A DNA stretch of 64,000 bases from Zobellella iuensis (GTDB lineage Bacteria; Pseudomonadota; Gammaproteobacteria; Enterobacterales; Aeromonadaceae). The translations under genes and the position numbers were made by a program. The notes below the pieces were generated by a model. The model made no database searches, was not told where the DNA came from, and saw nothing but the letters and a program-made list of their open reading frames with translations. Positions 38,959-52,548 of the stretch are shown one piece after another; positions within the stretch are counted from its first letter, which is position 1, and every line of letters begins with the position of its first letter. The DNA is taken from NCBI RefSeq assembly GCF_016746085.1, contig NZ_JAERTZ010000002.1, positions 183,714-247,713 of the forward strand. Direction: 5' to 3'.

Positions 38959-40749
38959 ATGCCTATCCAGATATTGCCGGCCCGGCTGGCTAACCAGATT
39001 GCCGCCGGTGAAGTGGTGGAGCGGCCCGCCTCCGTGGTCAAGGAACTGGTGGAAAACAGCCTGGATGCCGGTGCTACCCGGATCGAGGTGGATATCGAGA
39101 AAGGCGGGGCCAAGCTTATTCGCATCCGCGACAACGGCAGCGGCATTGCGCGCGAGGAGCTCACCCTGGCGCTGTCTCGCCACGCGACCTCCAAGGTCAG
39201 TACCCTGGAGGATCTGGAGCAGATCCTGAGCCTGGGGTTTCGCGGCGAGGCGCTGGCCTCCATCAGCTCGGTATCACGCCTGGTGCTCACCTCCAAGCCG
39301 GAGGAGCAGGCACAAGCCTGGCAGGCGATGGCGGAGGGCCGGGAAATGGAAGTCAAGGTGCAGCCGGCTTCCCACCCCAAGGGCACCACGGTGGAAGTGG
39401 CGGATCTGTTTTTCAATACCCCGGCGCGGCGCAAGTTTCTGCGTACCGAAAAAACCGAGTTCGGCCATATCGATGAGGTCATCCGACGCATCGCCCTCAG
39501 TCGGTTCGATATCAGCCTGACCCTGCATCATAACGGCAAGCCGGTGCGCCAGTACCGGGCGGGTACGCTGCCGTCCCAGCAAGACAAGCGCCTGGCGGCG
39601 GTATGCGGCCCTGCCTTTATCGGCTCGGCGCTCCGGCTCGACAGCGAGCACCACGGGCTGCGGCTGTGGGGCTGGCTGGCCCCGCCCGAAGCGGCCCGGG
39701 CCCAGGCCGATCTGCAATATACCTATGTCAACGGTCGCATGATGCGCGACAAGCTGCTCAACCATGCGGTACGCCAGGCGTACGGTGATCGCTTGCCGGC
39801 CGATGGCAACGCGGCCTTTGTGCTCTATCTGGAGCTGGATGCGCGGGAAGTGGATGTCAACGTGCATCCGGCCAAGCACGAAGTGCGTTTCCACCAGGCC
39901 AGGCTGGTACACGACTTTATCTATCAGGTATTGGTACAGGCGCTGGCCCATCGTCCGGCCGCCCAGGCCAGCCGGGTGGCGGAGCCGCCGGTGGATTATG
40001 ACGAGCTGTCCCGCCCTTCCGCCCCGGTAAGCTTCCAGGCGCCGAGCCACAGTTATGGCGGCGGAGGGGCGGCTCGAACCGGCGGTGGGCCAAGCCGGCG
40101 GGAGTGGCAGGGCATGACGGGCTTGCTGACCACGCTGGCTCCCGAGCATCGGGCGCCGGTTGCCGGGCGGGCGACGGCAACCGGTTCCCTGCCCGAAATG
40201 GTCAGCCAGCCCCTGTTGCTGGTCAGGGAGCGGGTCCTGGTGGTACTGCACCAGGAGCAGCTCTGGCTGTGTGATCTGGCCGGCGCCGGCGTCTATGAGA
40301 ATGGCCGGGTGTTGTTCGAGGTCTGGCAGCAGGGGCTGACGCCGCAGCCCCTGCTGCTGCCCATCGCTATTCCGCTGGATGAACAGCAACAGTTGGGGCT
40401 GACACGACATCGGCAGACATTGCAAAAGCTGGGTCTGGAGTTGAAAAGCGGCAGCAAAGGCACCATTATCCTGACCCGGGTGCCGCAACCTCTGCGTCAT
40501 GCGGATCTGGCACGGTTGTTCCCCGAACTGTTGGCACGGCTGGATAGCGATGCCGAAGGCCAGCCCCGGGCCTTGTGCCAGTGGCTGGCCGAGCAGGGGC
40601 CGGCGCGCCGGCAAGGCTGGTCCATGGCCGACGCGGTGACCCTGTGGCGACGGTTGCTGCCGCATCTGCCCGCCGCCTTCGGCGAGCTTTCTTTTTTGCA
40701 GCCGGTAGCGATAGAGCAACAACTAGACAGGTGGATGGATGGGGACTGA
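38959..40749 (+). CDS. mutL: DNA mismatch repair protein MutL
   Basis: 596 aa GHKL ATPase linking MutS to MutH. N-terminal ATPase motifs [17 protein letters not shown] and [11 protein letters not shown] are intact; a proline/glycine-rich linker about 345-400 joins the C-terminal dimerisation domain. No DQHA endonuclease motif is seen, as expected for organisms using MutH. It starts 1 bp after amiB and overlaps miaA by 11 bp. Confidence 0.96.
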   Translation: MPIQILPARLANQIAAGEVVERPASVVKELVENSLDAGATRIEVDIEKGGAKLIRIRDNGSGIAREELTLALSRHATSKVSTLEDLEQILSLGFRGEALASISSVSRLVLTSKPEEQAQAWQAMAEGREMEVKVQPASHPKGTTVEVADLFFNTPARRKFLRTEKTEFGHIDEVIRRIALSRFDISLTLHHNGKPVRQYRAGTLPSQQDKRLAAVCGPAFIGSALRLDSEHHGLRLWGWLAPPEAARAQADLQYTYVNGRMMRDKLLNHAVRQAYGDRLPADGNAAFVLYLELDAREVDVNVHPAKHEVRFHQARLVHDFIYQVLVQALAHRPAAQASRVAEPPVDYDELSRPSAPVSFQAPSHSYGGGGAARTGGGPSRREWQGMTGLLTTLAPEHRAPVAGRATATGSLPEMVSQPLLLVRERVLVVLHQEQLWLCDLAGAGVYENGRVLFEVWQQGLTPQPLLLPIAIPLDEQQQLGLTRHRQTLQKLGLELKSGSKGTIILTRVPQPLRHADLARLFPELLARLDSDAEGQPRALCQWLAEQGPARRQGWSMADAVTLWRRLLPHLPAAFGELSFLQPVAIEQQLDRWMDGD

Positions 40750-41683
40750 ACCCCTCGCAATATTTTTAATGGGCCCCACGGCCTCGGGCAAGACCAGCCT
40801 GGCCATGGCGTTGTGCCGGGCATTGCCCTGTGAACTGATCAGTGTCGACTCGGCGCTGGTCTACCGGGGGATGGATATCGGCACCGCCAAGCCCACCCCG
40901 CAGGAGCAGGCCGTGGCGCCTCACCGGCTGATTGACCTGCTCGACCCGTCGCAGGCCTATTCGGCGGCGGATTTCCGCCGTGATGCGCTGGCGGCCATGG
41001 CCGAGATCAGTGCCGCCGGCCGTATCCCGCTGCTGGTCGGGGGCACCATGCTTTACTTCAAGGCACTGCTGGAGGGGCTCTCCCCCCTGCCCAGTGCCGA
41101 TGCCGGCATCAGGGCGCAGATTGAAGCCGAAGCGGCCCGCTTCGGTTGGGAGCAGCTACATCGTGAGTTGGCCGATATCGACCCGGTGGCGGCCGCCAGA
41201 ATTCATCCCAATGATCCCCAGCGTCTGTCCAGGGCACTGGAAGTTTTTCGCATTTCCGGTAAAACGCTCACAGAATTGACGCAACACAAGGATGATCCCC
41301 TGCCTTACAAAGTGTTACAGTTCGCGATTGCGCCCAAGGAACGGTCCCTGCTGCACCGGCGTATCGCCGACCGTTTCCGCTTGATGCTCGAACAGGGATT
41401 TGAGCAGGAAGTCCGGACCCTTTACCAGCGCGGCGATCTGCATCCGAATCTGCCGTCCATTCGCTGTGTCGGCTACCGGCAAATGTGGGATTACCTGAAT
41501 GGCGTAGTCGGCTATGATGAAATGGTGGAGCGGGGGATCGCCGCTACCCGGCAATTGGCCAAGCGGCAGCTGACCTGGCTCAGGAGCTGGCCGGACGTAC
41601 ACTGGCTGGATACTGATAACAAAGAGGCCGACCTTCACCTGATCGAGCAGGTGAGGCGGGCGCTCAATGAAAGACAACAATAA
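40739..41683 (+). CDS. miaA: tRNA dimethylallyltransferase MiaA
   Basis: Adds dimethylallyl to A37 of tRNAs reading UNN codons. 314 aa with P-loop GPTASGKT at 12-19, [16 protein letters not shown] and the C-terminal [12 protein letters not shown]. Overlaps mutL. Followed after 36 bp by hfq, as in most gammaproteobacteria. Confidence 0.96.
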   Translation: MGTEPLAIFLMGPTASGKTSLAMALCRALPCELISVDSALVYRGMDIGTAKPTPQEQAVAPHRLIDLLDPSQAYSAADFRRDALAAMAEISAAGRIPLLVGGTMLYFKALLEGLSPLPSADAGIRAQIEAEAARFGWEQLHRELADIDPVAAARIHPNDPQRLSRALEVFRISGKTLTELTQHKDDPLPYKVLQFAIAPKERSLLHRRIADRFRLMLEQGFEQEVRTLYQRGDLHPNLPSIRCVGYRQMWDYLNGVVGYDEMVERGIAATRQLAKRQLTWLRSWPDVHWLDTDNKEADLHLIEQVRRALNERQQ

Positions 41684-41719
41684 CAATTTTTCACAATTAC
41701 AAAAGATAAGGACAACAAG

Positions 41720-41986
41720 ATGGCTAAGGGACAATCTCTGCAGGATCCATTTCTGAATGCGCTGCGCCGTGAGCGGATCCCCGTCTCTATTTATCTGGTG
41801 AATGGCATCAAGCTACAGGGCCAGGTTGAGTCGTTCGATCAATTCGTTATTCTGCTGAAAAACACCGTCAGCCAGATGGTGTACAAGCATGCGATTTCGA
41901 CCGTAGTGCCGGCGAGGCCGGTACACCATCAGGCACCATCGCCCGGTGGTGCCGAGCAGGCCGATACCGAGCAGGATCAAGATTGA
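41720..41986 (+). CDS. hfq: RNA chaperone Hfq
   Basis: 88 aa hexameric Sm-like RNA chaperone for small RNAs. Sm1 and Sm2 motifs are intact: [28 protein letters not shown] and the [10 protein letters not shown] end. The C-terminal tail is short and acidic. AAGGACAACAAG lies upstream of the ATG. Confidence 0.98.
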   Translation: MAKGQSLQDPFLNALRRERIPVSIYLVNGIKLQGQVESFDQFVILLKNTVSQMVYKHAISTVVPARPVHHQAPSPGGAEQADTEQDQD

Positions 41987-42058
41987 GCATGAGTCGGCGC
42001 CGTTGCTTGCGGCATTATCCTTTGCATACCACCCCATCTGCACGACGGAGGAGGCGCC

Positions 42059-43345
42059 TTGTTTGAGCGTTATCAAGGTGGCGAGTCCGCCATTTTGGTT
42101 CATATAAATTTTGCCGATGATGACGAGCGGGAAGCGCTGGATGAACTCGAGCTGCTGGCCGACTCCGCCGGGGTCGCGACCTGTGCGGTGGTCACCGCCA
42201 GTCGGGGTGCGCCCCAGTCCAAGTTTTTTATCGGCACCGGCAAGGTAGAAGAACTGGCCGCCCTGGTGCAGATGCATCAGGCCGACGTGGTGATCTTCAA
42301 CCACAGCCTGAGTCCGGCCCAGGAGCGCAACCTGGAACGGGAGGTCAAGTGTCGGGTGCTGGATCGCACCGGCCTGATCCTGGATATTTTCGCCCAGCGC
42401 GCCCGTACCCATGAGGGGAAACTGCAGGTCGAACTGGCTCAGCTGCGGCACCTGTCGACCCGCTTGGTGCGGGGGTGGACCCACCTGGAGCGGCAAAAAG
42501 GCGGTATCGGTTTGCGTGGTCCGGGTGAAACCCAGCTGGAAACCGACCGCCGGTTGCTGCGGGAGCGGATCAAGTATATCCAGAAACGGCTGGAAAAGGT
42601 GTCCCGCCAGCGGGAGCAGGGGCGCCGGGCGCGCAAGCGCAACGAGATCCCGACCCTGTCATTGGTGGGGTATACCAACGCCGGCAAGTCGACCCTCTTC
42701 AACCGGCTGACCCAGGCCGGAGTCTATGCCGCGGATCAGTTGTTCGCCACCCTGGATCCCACCCTGCGCAAGATAGATCTGCCCGATGCCGGGCCGGTGA
42801 TCCTGGCCGACACCGTGGGTTTTATCCGCCACCTGCCCCATGATCTGATCGCCGCCTTCAAAGCCACGCTGCAGGAAACCCGCGATGCGGATCTGTTGCT
42901 GCACGTGGTGGACTGTGCCGATGAACAGATGCAGGACAATATCCATGAGGTCAACTCGGTGCTTGAACAGATCGAGGCCGACGAGGTACCGGTGCTGCTG
43001 GTGTTCAACAAGATAGACAAACTGGAGCAGCCCAGCCCGCGGATCGAGTGCAATGACGAAGGGCTGCCCCGTGCTGTTTGGCTATCGGCGCAAGATGCTC
43101 TGGGGATCGACGGTCTCCTAGATGCGTTGAACCAGTTATTGGCCGGGGTACTGGTCGAGCATCAACTGACCTTGCCGCCTTCGGCAGCCAGGCTGCGCAG
43201 CCGGCTTTACGCCCTGAATGGGGTCGTGAGCGAGTCTTTTGGCGAGCAAGGGGAGTTTGTGGTCGGCATCCGGCTGCAGCAGGCCGATTGGCATCGGCTG
43301 CTCAAACAGGAAGGCGAACAGCTAGAGCGCTTTATAAGCGATTGA
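42059..43345 (+). CDS. hflX: Ribosome-splitting GTPase HflX
   Basis: 428 aa. N-terminal HflX domain (SPAQERNLEREVKCRVLDRTGLILDIF), a coiled-coil linker and a GTPase domain with G1 GYTNAGKST at 204-212, DTVGFIRHLPH and NKID. It rescues stalled or heat-damaged ribosomes. The start is TTG 42059, supported by GGAGGAGG upstream and by alignment to the Escherichia MFDRYD start. Confidence 0.95.
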   Translation: MFERYQGGESAILVHINFADDDEREALDELELLADSAGVATCAVVTASRGAPQSKFFIGTGKVEELAALVQMHQADVVIFNHSLSPAQERNLEREVKCRVLDRTGLILDIFAQRARTHEGKLQVELAQLRHLSTRLVRGWTHLERQKGGIGLRGPGETQLETDRRLLRERIKYIQKRLEKVSRQREQGRRARKRNEIPTLSLVGYTNAGKSTLFNRLTQAGVYAADQLFATLDPTLRKIDLPDAGPVILADTVGFIRHLPHDLIAAFKATLQETRDADLLLHVVDCADEQMQDNIHEVNSVLEQIEADEVPVLLVFNKIDKLEQPSPRIECNDEGLPRAVWLSAQDALGIDGLLDALNQLLAGVLVEHQLTLPPSAARLRSRLYALNGVVSESFGEQGEFVVGIRLQQADWHRLLKQEGEQLERFISD

Positions 43346-43391
43346 TTGCTTGGTAAAGTTACTTTCACAAACCAGAAAGACGGAGATGCAA

Positions 43392-44561
43392 ATGGCTTGG
43401 AATGAGCCTGGAAATGGTGGCAAAGACCGTGACCCCTGGGGGAATAACGGCAAACATCAGGGTCCGCCAGATCTGGATCAGGTGATTCGTAACCTGAGTA
43501 GTAAATTAGGTGGGCTGTTGGGTAACCGCAGCGGCGGAAACGGCGGCGGAGCCGGAATCGGCACCTTCGGTATCGTCGTGGGGCTGGTGATTGCGACGGT
43601 GGTGTGGGTAGTCAGCGGTTTCTATACCATAGGTGAAGCCCAGCGGGGCGTGGTGTTGCGTTTTGGCAAGTTTTACCAGACCGTCGACCCCGGCCTGAGC
43701 TGGAAGGCGACCTTTATCGATCGGGTGTACCCGGTGGATGTGGAAACGGTGCGTTCCCAGCCGGCGTCCGGCTTTATGCTGACCCGGGACGAAAACCTGG
43801 TCCGCGTCGAGATGGACGTGCAGTACCGCGTGATCGAGCCCCGCGATTATCTGTTCAATGTAACCAACGCCGACGACAGCCTGCACCAGGCCCTCGACAG
43901 CGCCCTGCGCTATGTGGTCGGTCACAGTACCATGGACGATGTGCTGACCGTTGGCCGGGAACGGGTGCGTCAGGAAACCCGGGCGTTGCTGGAGGAGATC
44001 ATCGATCCTTACCAGCTTGGCCTGATGGTGCTGGATTTGAACTTCCTGCCGGCGCGTCCGCCGGAAGAAGTGAAAGATGCCTTCGATGACGCCATTGCGG
44101 CACAGGAAGATGAACAGCGCTTTATCCGTGAAGCCGAAGCCTATGCCCGTGAAATAGAGCCCAAGGCCCGTGGTCAGGCCGAACGTCTGCTGCAGGAAGC
44201 CGAAGCCTATAAAGAACAGGTCGGATTCCGTGCCGAAGGTGAGGTGGCGCGCTTCCGTGAACTCTTGCCGCAGTACCAGCGCCAGCCTGAACTGGCCCGC
44301 CAGCGTATTTACCTGGAAACCATGGAAGAGATCTACAGCAAGGTCAACAAGGTGATTGTGGATACGCCCGAGGGCAGCAACAGCTTGCTGTATCTGCCGC
44401 TGGATAAATTGGCCGAGCAACAGGCCGGCAGGGCGACCAGGGTGGATCCCAACATCATCACCTCTGATTACCTGAACGGCAATGCTCCCATGAGTCAGGA
44501 CAGCGGTCAGTTAAGACCGGGTTCAGATCGAAATGCTATTCGTCCGACAGGGAGAAACTAA
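43392..44561 (+). CDS. hflK: FtsH regulator HflK
   Basis: 389 aa SPFH/prohibitin protein with one membrane segment (about 55-77) after a Gly/Asn-rich cytoplasmic start; most of the chain is periplasmic. It forms a cage with HflC around the FtsH protease. Start ATG 43392 (MAWNEPG), 6 nt after GGAG, matches the family. It is 3 bp before hflC. Confidence 0.95.
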   Translation: MAWNEPGNGGKDRDPWGNNGKHQGPPDLDQVIRNLSSKLGGLLGNRSGGNGGGAGIGTFGIVVGLVIATVVWVVSGFYTIGEAQRGVVLRFGKFYQTVDPGLSWKATFIDRVYPVDVETVRSQPASGFMLTRDENLVRVEMDVQYRVIEPRDYLFNVTNADDSLHQALDSALRYVVGHSTMDDVLTVGRERVRQETRALLEEIIDPYQLGLMVLDLNFLPARPPEEVKDAFDDAIAAQEDEQRFIREAEAYAREIEPKARGQAERLLQEAEAYKEQVGFRAEGEVARFRELLPQYQRQPELARQRIYLETMEEIYSKVNKVIVDTPEGSNSLLYLPLDKLAEQQAGRATRVDPNIITSDYLNGNAPMSQDSGQLRPGSDRNAIRPTGRN

Positions 44562-44564
44562 GCG

Positions 44565-45452
44565 ATGAAAAGAGTATTACTCGTTGTTCTCGGCCTGGTG
44601 GTTGTCGTGCTGTACTCCTCGGTATTCGTGGTCGGCGAAGGCGAGCGCGGCATAGTGCTGCAATTCGGCAAGGTGAAGCGGGAGCAAGGCTCCGACCTGC
44701 CCACCGTCTATCAGCCGGGTCTGCATTTCAAGGTGCCGATGATCGATCAGGTGCGCAAGCTCGATGCCCGCGTCCAGACCCTGGATGATCAGGTCGACCG
44801 CTTCGTGACCTCCGAGAAGAAAGATCTGATCATCGACTCCTACGTCAAGTGGCGGATCGACAACTTTGCCCAGTATTACCTGGCTACCGGCGGCGGTAAC
44901 CGGATGCAGGCCGAAAACCTGCTGCGCCGACGGATCAACAACAGCCTGCGTTCCGAGATCGGTAGCAGGACCATCCGCGACATCGTGTCCGGTGAGCGGG
45001 GCGATGTGATGGAAAGCGCACTGCGCGGCCTGTTGGAGTCGTCCTCCGAGCTGGGTATCAAGGTGCTGGACGTGCGGATCAAGCAGATCAACCTGCCGAC
45101 CGAGGTGTCCAACTCTATCTATCAGCGGATGCGTGCCGAGCGGACCGCGGTGGCGCGGGAGCACAGATCCGAGGGCCGCGAGCAGGCGGAAATCCTGAAG
45201 GCCGAGGCGGACCGCCGGGTCACGGTGATGATCGCAGAAGCCCAGCGTAACTCCCGTACCCTGCGTGGTGAAGGGGATGCCCTGGCGGCCCGTATCTATG
45301 CCGATGCCTACTCGGCGGATCCCGAGTTCTTCAGCTTCATCCGCAGCCTCGAGGCGTATCGCAAGAGCTTCGAGCACGGCGGCGACATGATGATCCTGAA
45401 ACCGGAAGGGGATTTCTTCCGCTACCTGAAGGATCCCTCAGGAATCAACTGA
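44565..45452 (+). CDS. hflC: FtsH regulator HflC
   Basis: 295 aa, N-terminal membrane anchor (about 3-21) and SPFH domain (GEGERGIVLQFGKVKRE), then a helical C-terminal region. Partner of HflK; the two modulate FtsH proteolysis of membrane and regulatory proteins. It is the last gene before the terminator. Confidence 0.96.
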   Translation: MKRVLLVVLGLVVVVLYSSVFVVGEGERGIVLQFGKVKREQGSDLPTVYQPGLHFKVPMIDQVRKLDARVQTLDDQVDRFVTSEKKDLIIDSYVKWRIDNFAQYYLATGGGNRMQAENLLRRRINNSLRSEIGSRTIRDIVSGERGDVMESALRGLLESSSELGIKVLDVRIKQINLPTEVSNSIYQRMRAERTAVAREHRSEGREQAEILKAEADRRVTVMIAEAQRNSRTLRGEGDALAARIYADAYSADPEFFSFIRSLEAYRKSFEHGGDMMILKPEGDFFRYLKDPSGIN

Positions 45453-45460
45453 TAAACCAC

Positions 45461-45484
45461 AAGCCCGGGTCACCGGGCTTTTTT
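45461..45484 (+). terminator. Terminator after hflC
   Basis: Stem AAGCCCGG/CCGGGCTT with GTCA loop and a T-run. It closes the nnr-to-hflC gene run. Confidence 0.9.
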
Positions 45485-45547
45485 CTGCGCGATTTTTTCC
45501 ACCGATCTCCCGCTTCGATTATTCCGACCTTGGTCAAAATTTGTTAG

Positions 45548-46879
<1,332 letters not shown>

Positions 46880-46897
46880 GCTTCGCGGTAACGCAGC

Positions 46898-46928
46898 AAA
46901 AACGCCAGCCCCGGGGCTGGCGTTTTTT
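46898..46928 (+). terminator. purA terminator
   Basis: Long GC-rich stem AAAAACGCCAGCC/GGCTGGCGTTTTT with a CCGG turn. The A-run on the left means it could also serve ispB on the other strand. Confidence 0.9.
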
Positions 46929-46974
46929 ATTCGGTATGGTGAAGGGTGAAACGTGAAGCCCAGGCTTCACGGCG

Positions 46975-47949
46975 TTAGCGGGTACGCTCTACCGCCAGGT
47001 GGGCGAGATCGACCAGCGCCGCCTTGTGTTCGGACTCGGGCAGCACGGCGAGGCTGGCGATGGCTTTTTGTGCTTCCTGCTGGGCTCGCTCCCGGCTGTA
47101 CTCGAGGGCCTGGGTGTCGGCCAGGATGGCCATGATTTCATCGAGGTGGTCCATGCCGGTGCGGTTGGCGATGGCATCGCGGATCCGTGCCCGCTGGGAT
47201 TCGCTGCCGACCGCCATGGCGCGCAGCAGCGGCAGGGTCGGCTTGCCCTCGGCCAGGTCGTCACCGACGTTTTTGCCCATGTCGCCGGCGTCTGAACTGT
47301 AGTCCATGATGTCGTCCACCAGTTGGAAGGCGGTGCCCAGGTATTTGCCGTAGTCGAGCATGGCCTGCTCCACCTCCGGCGGCTGATGGGTCAGCACGGC
47401 CGCCAGGCGGGTGGCGGCCTCGAACAGCTTGGCGGTCTTGCAGTAGATCACCTGCATATAGCTGTCTTCGGTGGTATCCGGATCGTTGCAATTCATCAGC
47501 TGCAGCACCTCGCCTTCGGCGATGATGTTGGTGGCGTCGCTCAGGATATGCATGATCTTCATGTTGTCGAGCTCGGTCATCATCTGGAAGGCGCGGGTGT
47601 AGAGGAAATCGCCTACCAGTACGCTGGCCGCGTTGCCGAACAGGGCATTGGCAGTGTCACGGCCCCGGCGCAGATCCGACTCGTCCACTACGTCGTCATG
47701 CAGCAGGGTGGCCGTGTGGATAAATTCGATAATGGCGGCGAGCTTGATATGGGACTCGCCGCCGAAGCCCAGGGCGCGGGCCGCCAGCACGGTCAGCATG
47801 GGCCGCATGCGCTTGCCGCCGGCGCTGACGATATAGAAGCCGAGCTGGTTGATCAATGCCACGTCCGATTGCAGCCGCGCCATGATAAGGTCGTTGACCG
47901 CTTGCATGTCCTGCTCGGTCAGTTGTTTTACCCTGTTGATATCTACCAT
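46975..47949 (-). CDS. ispB: Octaprenyl diphosphate synthase IspB
   Basis: Makes the side chain of ubiquinone and menaquinone. 324 aa all-helical prenyltransferase with both aspartate-rich motifs: DDVVDESD in the first (residues about 84-91) and LVDDIMD in the second. Divergent from rplU, as in Escherichia. Confidence 0.96.
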   Translation of the reverse strand: MVDINRVKQLTEQDMQAVNDLIMARLQSDVALINQLGFYIVSAGGKRMRPMLTVLAARALGFGGESHIKLAAIIEFIHTATLLHDDVVDESDLRRGRDTANALFGNAASVLVGDFLYTRAFQMMTELDNMKIMHILSDATNIIAEGEVLQLMNCNDPDTTEDSYMQVIYCKTAKLFEAATRLAAVLTHQPPEVEQAMLDYGKYLGTAFQLVDDIMDYSSDAGDMGKNVGDDLAEGKPTLPLLRAMAVGSESQRARIRDAIANRTGMDHLDEIMAILADTQALEYSRERAQQEAQKAIASLAVLPESEHKAALVDLAHLAVERTR

Positions 47950-48082
47950 AAAATTTTAAGCCGGACGGTGCAGTCTATAGCCATTGGTGATAGGATTTTA
48001 CACGATTTGTCATAGGGATAAACCCGCCCGGCGGGGCTTCGGCCAGAAACCGGGAATGTGTGTTTTTTTTGCTGTTCTACCC

Positions 48083-48111
48083 TTGTCTAAGGGGATCATT
48101 TTGCGTACAAT
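48083..48111 (+). promoter_or_regulatory. Promoter of rplU-rpmA
   Basis: TTGTCT at 48083-48088 and TACAAT at 48106-48111 with a 17-bp spacer, followed by a GC-rich discriminator (GCGCGGCC). It is about 73 bp upstream of rplU. Confidence 0.8.
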
Positions 48112-48183
48112 GCGCGGCCATTGTAGAACAGTTTTAGTGCACGGCCCGAAGAGGGTAAAAGTGCCATATTCGGAGTTATAAAC

Positions 48184-48495
48184 ATGTACGCGGTAATCCA
48201 AAGCGGCGGAAAACAGCACCGTGTAGCCGAAGGCCAGGTTGTTCGTCTGGAGAAGCTGGACGTTGAGACCGGCGCTTCTGTCGAGTTCGACAAGGTGCTG
48301 ATGGTTGCCCAAGGTGAAGACGTTAAAGTAGGTGTACCCTACGTAGACGGCAGCAAAGTAGTTGCAGAAGTCGTAGCTCACGGTCGTGGCAAGAAAGTCA
48401 AGATCGTCAAGTTCCGTCGTCGTAAGCACTCTCGCAAACAGCAGGGTCACCGTCAGTGGTTCACTGAAGTGAAGATCACTGGTATCAGCGCCTAA
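48184..48495 (+). CDS. rplU: Ribosomal protein bL21
   Basis: 103 aa, full length: [14 protein letters not shown] start, [21 protein letters not shown] end. Large-subunit protein contacting 23S rRNA. It is 17 bp before rpmA in the conserved pair. Confidence 0.98.
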   Translation: MYAVIQSGGKQHRVAEGQVVRLEKLDVETGASVEFDKVLMVAQGEDVKVGVPYVDGSKVVAEVVAHGRGKKVKIVKFRRRKHSRKQQGHRQWFTEVKITGISA

Positions 48496-48512
48496 GAGAG
48501 GAGTTAAGTTCC

Positions 48513-50055
<1,543 letters not shown>

Positions 50056-50058
50056 GCT

Positions 50059-50559
50059 GTGATAGTGTCGTTGATCGTCGCCATGACCCGGGAGCGGGTC
50101 ATCGGCAGGGATAACCAGATGCCCTGGCACCTGCCGGCGGATCTGGCTTATTTCAAGCAGACGACCCTGGGCAAGCCGGTGGTGATGGGGCGTAATACCT
50201 TCAGCTCCATCGGCAAGCCCTTGCCCGGGCGGCGGAATATCATCGTCAGCAGGAGTCTGCGTGAGGCGCCGGCAGGAACCGAACTGGTTGCTTCTCCGGC
50301 CGAGGCGCTGGCATTGGTGGCCGATGAAGCCGAGGTGATGATCATCGGCGGCGGCCAGCTCTACGCGGCCTTTATGCCGCTGGCGAGCCGCTTGTATCTG
50401 ACCTTGATCGACGCCAGCCTGGAGGGGGATACCCGTTTCCCCGCGGTAGGGGAGGAGTGGCGACTGGTGTCGGAGCAGCGGCGGCCGGCAGATGAGCGTA
50501 ATGCTTACGAGTGCCGGTTTCAGCGGTTGGAGCGGCAGTGGGAAGCTCAGCCGGCGTAG
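50059..50559 (+). CDS. folA: Dihydrofolate reductase FolA
   Basis: 166 aa. Reduces dihydrofolate with NADPH; target of trimethoprim. The catalytic acid is Asp28 in MPWHLPADLAYFK, with MGRNTF and IIGGGQLY as cofactor-binding motifs. It starts at GTG 50059 right after obgE and overlaps the convergent apaH end by 13 bp. Confidence 0.96.
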   Translation: MIVSLIVAMTRERVIGRDNQMPWHLPADLAYFKQTTLGKPVVMGRNTFSSIGKPLPGRRNIIVSRSLREAPAGTELVASPAEALALVADEAEVMIIGGGQLYAAFMPLASRLYLTLIDASLEGDTRFPAVGEEWRLVSEQRRPADERNAYECRFQRLERQWEAQPA

Positions 50560-51365
50560 GCTGGGCAGGGGGTACTGAGCCGTTCTCCGGTTTCCCAGCA
50601 CAGCAGGGTCAGGCTTCCTCCCCAGACACAGCCGGTGTCCAGCGCATGGATACCGGCCGTGCCGCATTTGCCTTCCAGGGCCGCCCAGTGCCCGAAGATC
50701 AGCGGTGGATCCTGATAGTCCGCGCGTAGCTCAAACCAGGGATGCAAGCTGGCCGGAGCTTCTGCCAGCGTCGCCTTATGGGCAAAGTCGAGCCGGCCAT
50801 CCGGGTGACACAAGCGCATGCGGGTAAAGGCATTGATGGTATAACGCAGTTGCTCGAGCTCGGTGAGATCCTCCTGCCAACTGTCCGGCTGGTTGCCGTA
50901 CATCTGCTGCAGCCGCACTCTGTACTGGGAGGAACGCAGTTCGGCCTCTGCCCGTCGTGCCGCTGTGCGGGCCTGCGCCAGGTCCCACTGGGGCGGGATA
51001 CCGGCATGGCTCATCACAAAGCCATGCTGTTCATGCTCGGCCAGCAAGGGTTGGTGGCGCAGCCAGTACAGCAGATCGGCCCGGTCGGCCGCATTCAGTA
51101 TCTCATCTATCTTGTCGGCGGCCTTGGGGCGGCCGATACCGTTGGCCACGGCCAACAGGTGCAGATCATGATTACCGAGCACCACGGTAGCGGCATTGCC
51201 GAGGCCGATGATACGGCGCAGGCAGTCGAGGGAGTCGGGTCCCCGGGCGACCAGATCACCGGTGAGCCAGAGCTGGTCGCGGGAAGGACTGAACCCTACC
51301 TCGGCCAGCAGCTGATCCAGCTCTTTCAGGCAGCCCTGCAGGTCGCCAATCAGGTAAGTCGACAT
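50547..51365 (-). CDS. apaH: Symmetrical Ap4A hydrolase ApaH
   Basis: 272 aa PPP-family metallophosphatase that splits diadenosine tetraphosphate to 2 ADP and also decaps Np4-capped RNA. Motifs GDLQG, GDLVARG, GNHD and HAG are in order. Its ATG overlaps the apaG stop by one base (TGATG). Confidence 0.96.
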   Translation of the reverse strand: MSTYLIGDLQGCLKELDQLLAEVGFSPSRDQLWLTGDLVARGPDSLDCLRRIIGLGNAATVVLGNHDLHLLAVANGIGRPKAADKIDEILNAADRADLLYWLRHQPLLAEHEQHGFVMSHAGIPPQWDLAQARTAARRAEAELRSSQYRVRLQQMYGNQPDSWQEDLTELEQLRYTINAFTRMRLCHPDGRLDFAHKATLAEAPASLHPWFELRADYQDPPLIFGHWAALEGKCGTAGIHALDTGCVWGGSLTLLCWETGERLSTPCPAYAG

Positions 51366-51739
51366 CAGTTGATCAGGTTCGGCAGGGCCAGCCGAAAGGC
51401 ATCTATCGGGGCCTGGAACTCACTGCCGTCATCCCGCGCCATGGTATAACTGCCCTCCATGACCCCGACCGGGGTTTCCAGGCTGACACCACTGGTATAG
51501 GTGTATTGTTCACCCGGAGCTATTCTGGGCTGTTCCCCGACCACGCCGCTGCCTTCCACCTCGATAATCTTGCCGTTGGCATCGGTAATGACCCAACGCC
51601 GGCTCATCAGGCGGACGCGTTCGCTGCCCGTATTCTTGATGGTAATGGTATAGGCGAACACATAGTGCTGTTCGTCGGGCGCGGAGCGGTCTGCGAGGTA
51701 TTGGGGCTGAGTCGTGATATGAATGGCTCCGGGCGACAT
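51365..51739 (-). CDS. apaG: ApaG protein
   Basis: 124 aa fibronectin-III-like DUF525 protein; it binds phosphate compounds but its role is unclear. Typical YTITIKNTGSERVRLMSRRWVITDANG and the GVMEGSYTM end. ATG 51739 overlaps the rsmA stop by one base (TAATG), so apaG is translated together with rsmA and apaH. Confidence 0.95.
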   Translation of the reverse strand: MSPGAIHITTQPQYLADRSAPDEQHYVFAYTITIKNTGSERVRLMSRRWVITDANGKIIEVEGSGVVGEQPRIAPGEQYTYTSGVSLETPVGVMEGSYTMARDDGSEFQAPIDAFRLALPNLIN

Positions 51740-52548
51740 TATTGTTCCTTTTGTTGGGCCAGGGCGTTGGCCAGGACCACATATTGGGCCAGGCTCAGCT
51801 GCTCGGGGCGGGCGGAGGGATCCAGACCCAGCTCGGCAAGCCGCTCGGCACTGAACAGGTGTTGCAGGCTGTTGCGAATGGTCTTGCGACGCTGCCCGAA
51901 GGCGTCGGCGGCGACCCGGGACAGGCAAGCGATGTCCTGGGCCGGATAGGGCGGGGTGGCGTAGGGCAGCAGTTTGACCACGGCCGACTCCACCTTGGGG
52001 GCCGGCTTGAACGCCTCGGGTCCGACTTCCAGCACCGGTACCACCTGGCAGTAATACTGGGCCATCACGCTCAGCCGGCCATAGGCCTTGCTGCCGGGGC
52101 CGGCGGCCAGCCGGTTGACCACCTCCTTCTGCAGCATGAAGTGCATGTCCTCCACCAGTGGGGCGAACTCGAACAGGTGGAACATCAGCTGGGTGGAGAT
52201 GTTATAGGGCAGGTTACCGAAAATTTTCAGCTTCTTGCCCGGCTCCAGCAGGGTGCCGAAGTCAAACTTCATGGCATCGGCCTGATGGATATTGAGCTTG
52301 TCCTTGAGGAAGGGGTGGCTAGCCAGCCGGGCGGCCAGATCCCGGTCCAGCTCCACTACGTTGAGGCGCTGGATATGATCGCATACTGGGCCGGTGAGGG
52401 CGCCGAGGCCGGGGCCGATCTCGACCATGGTGAAGTCATCGCTGGGGTGAATGGCATCGACTATCTGATCGATGATGTAGTCATCGTGCAAAAAATTCTG
52501 GCCAAAGCGCTTACGGGCCTTGTGACCCTGGTGAACCTTACTATTCAT
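51739..52548 (-). CDS. rsmA: 16S rRNA dimethyladenosine transferase RsmA (KsgA)
   Basis: Dimethylates A1518 and A1519 of 16S rRNA late in 30S assembly; loss gives kasugamycin resistance. 269 aa; SAM-binding [13 protein letters not shown] and catalytic NLPYNIS are present, with the KRFGQNFL start. It overlaps pdxA by 8 bp. Confidence 0.97.
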   Translation of the reverse strand: MNSKVHQGHKARKRFGQNFLHDDYIIDQIVDAIHPSDDFTMVEIGPGLGALTGPVCDHIQRLNVVELDRDLAARLASHPFLKDKLNIHQADAMKFDFGTLLEPGKKLKIFGNLPYNISTQLMFHLFEFAPLVEDMHFMLQKEVVNRLAAGPGSKAYGRLSVMAQYYCQVVPVLEVGPEAFKPAPKVESAVVKLLPYATPPYPAQDIACLSRVAADAFGQRRKTIRNSLQHLFSAERLAELGLDPSARPEQLSLAQYVVLANALAQQKEQ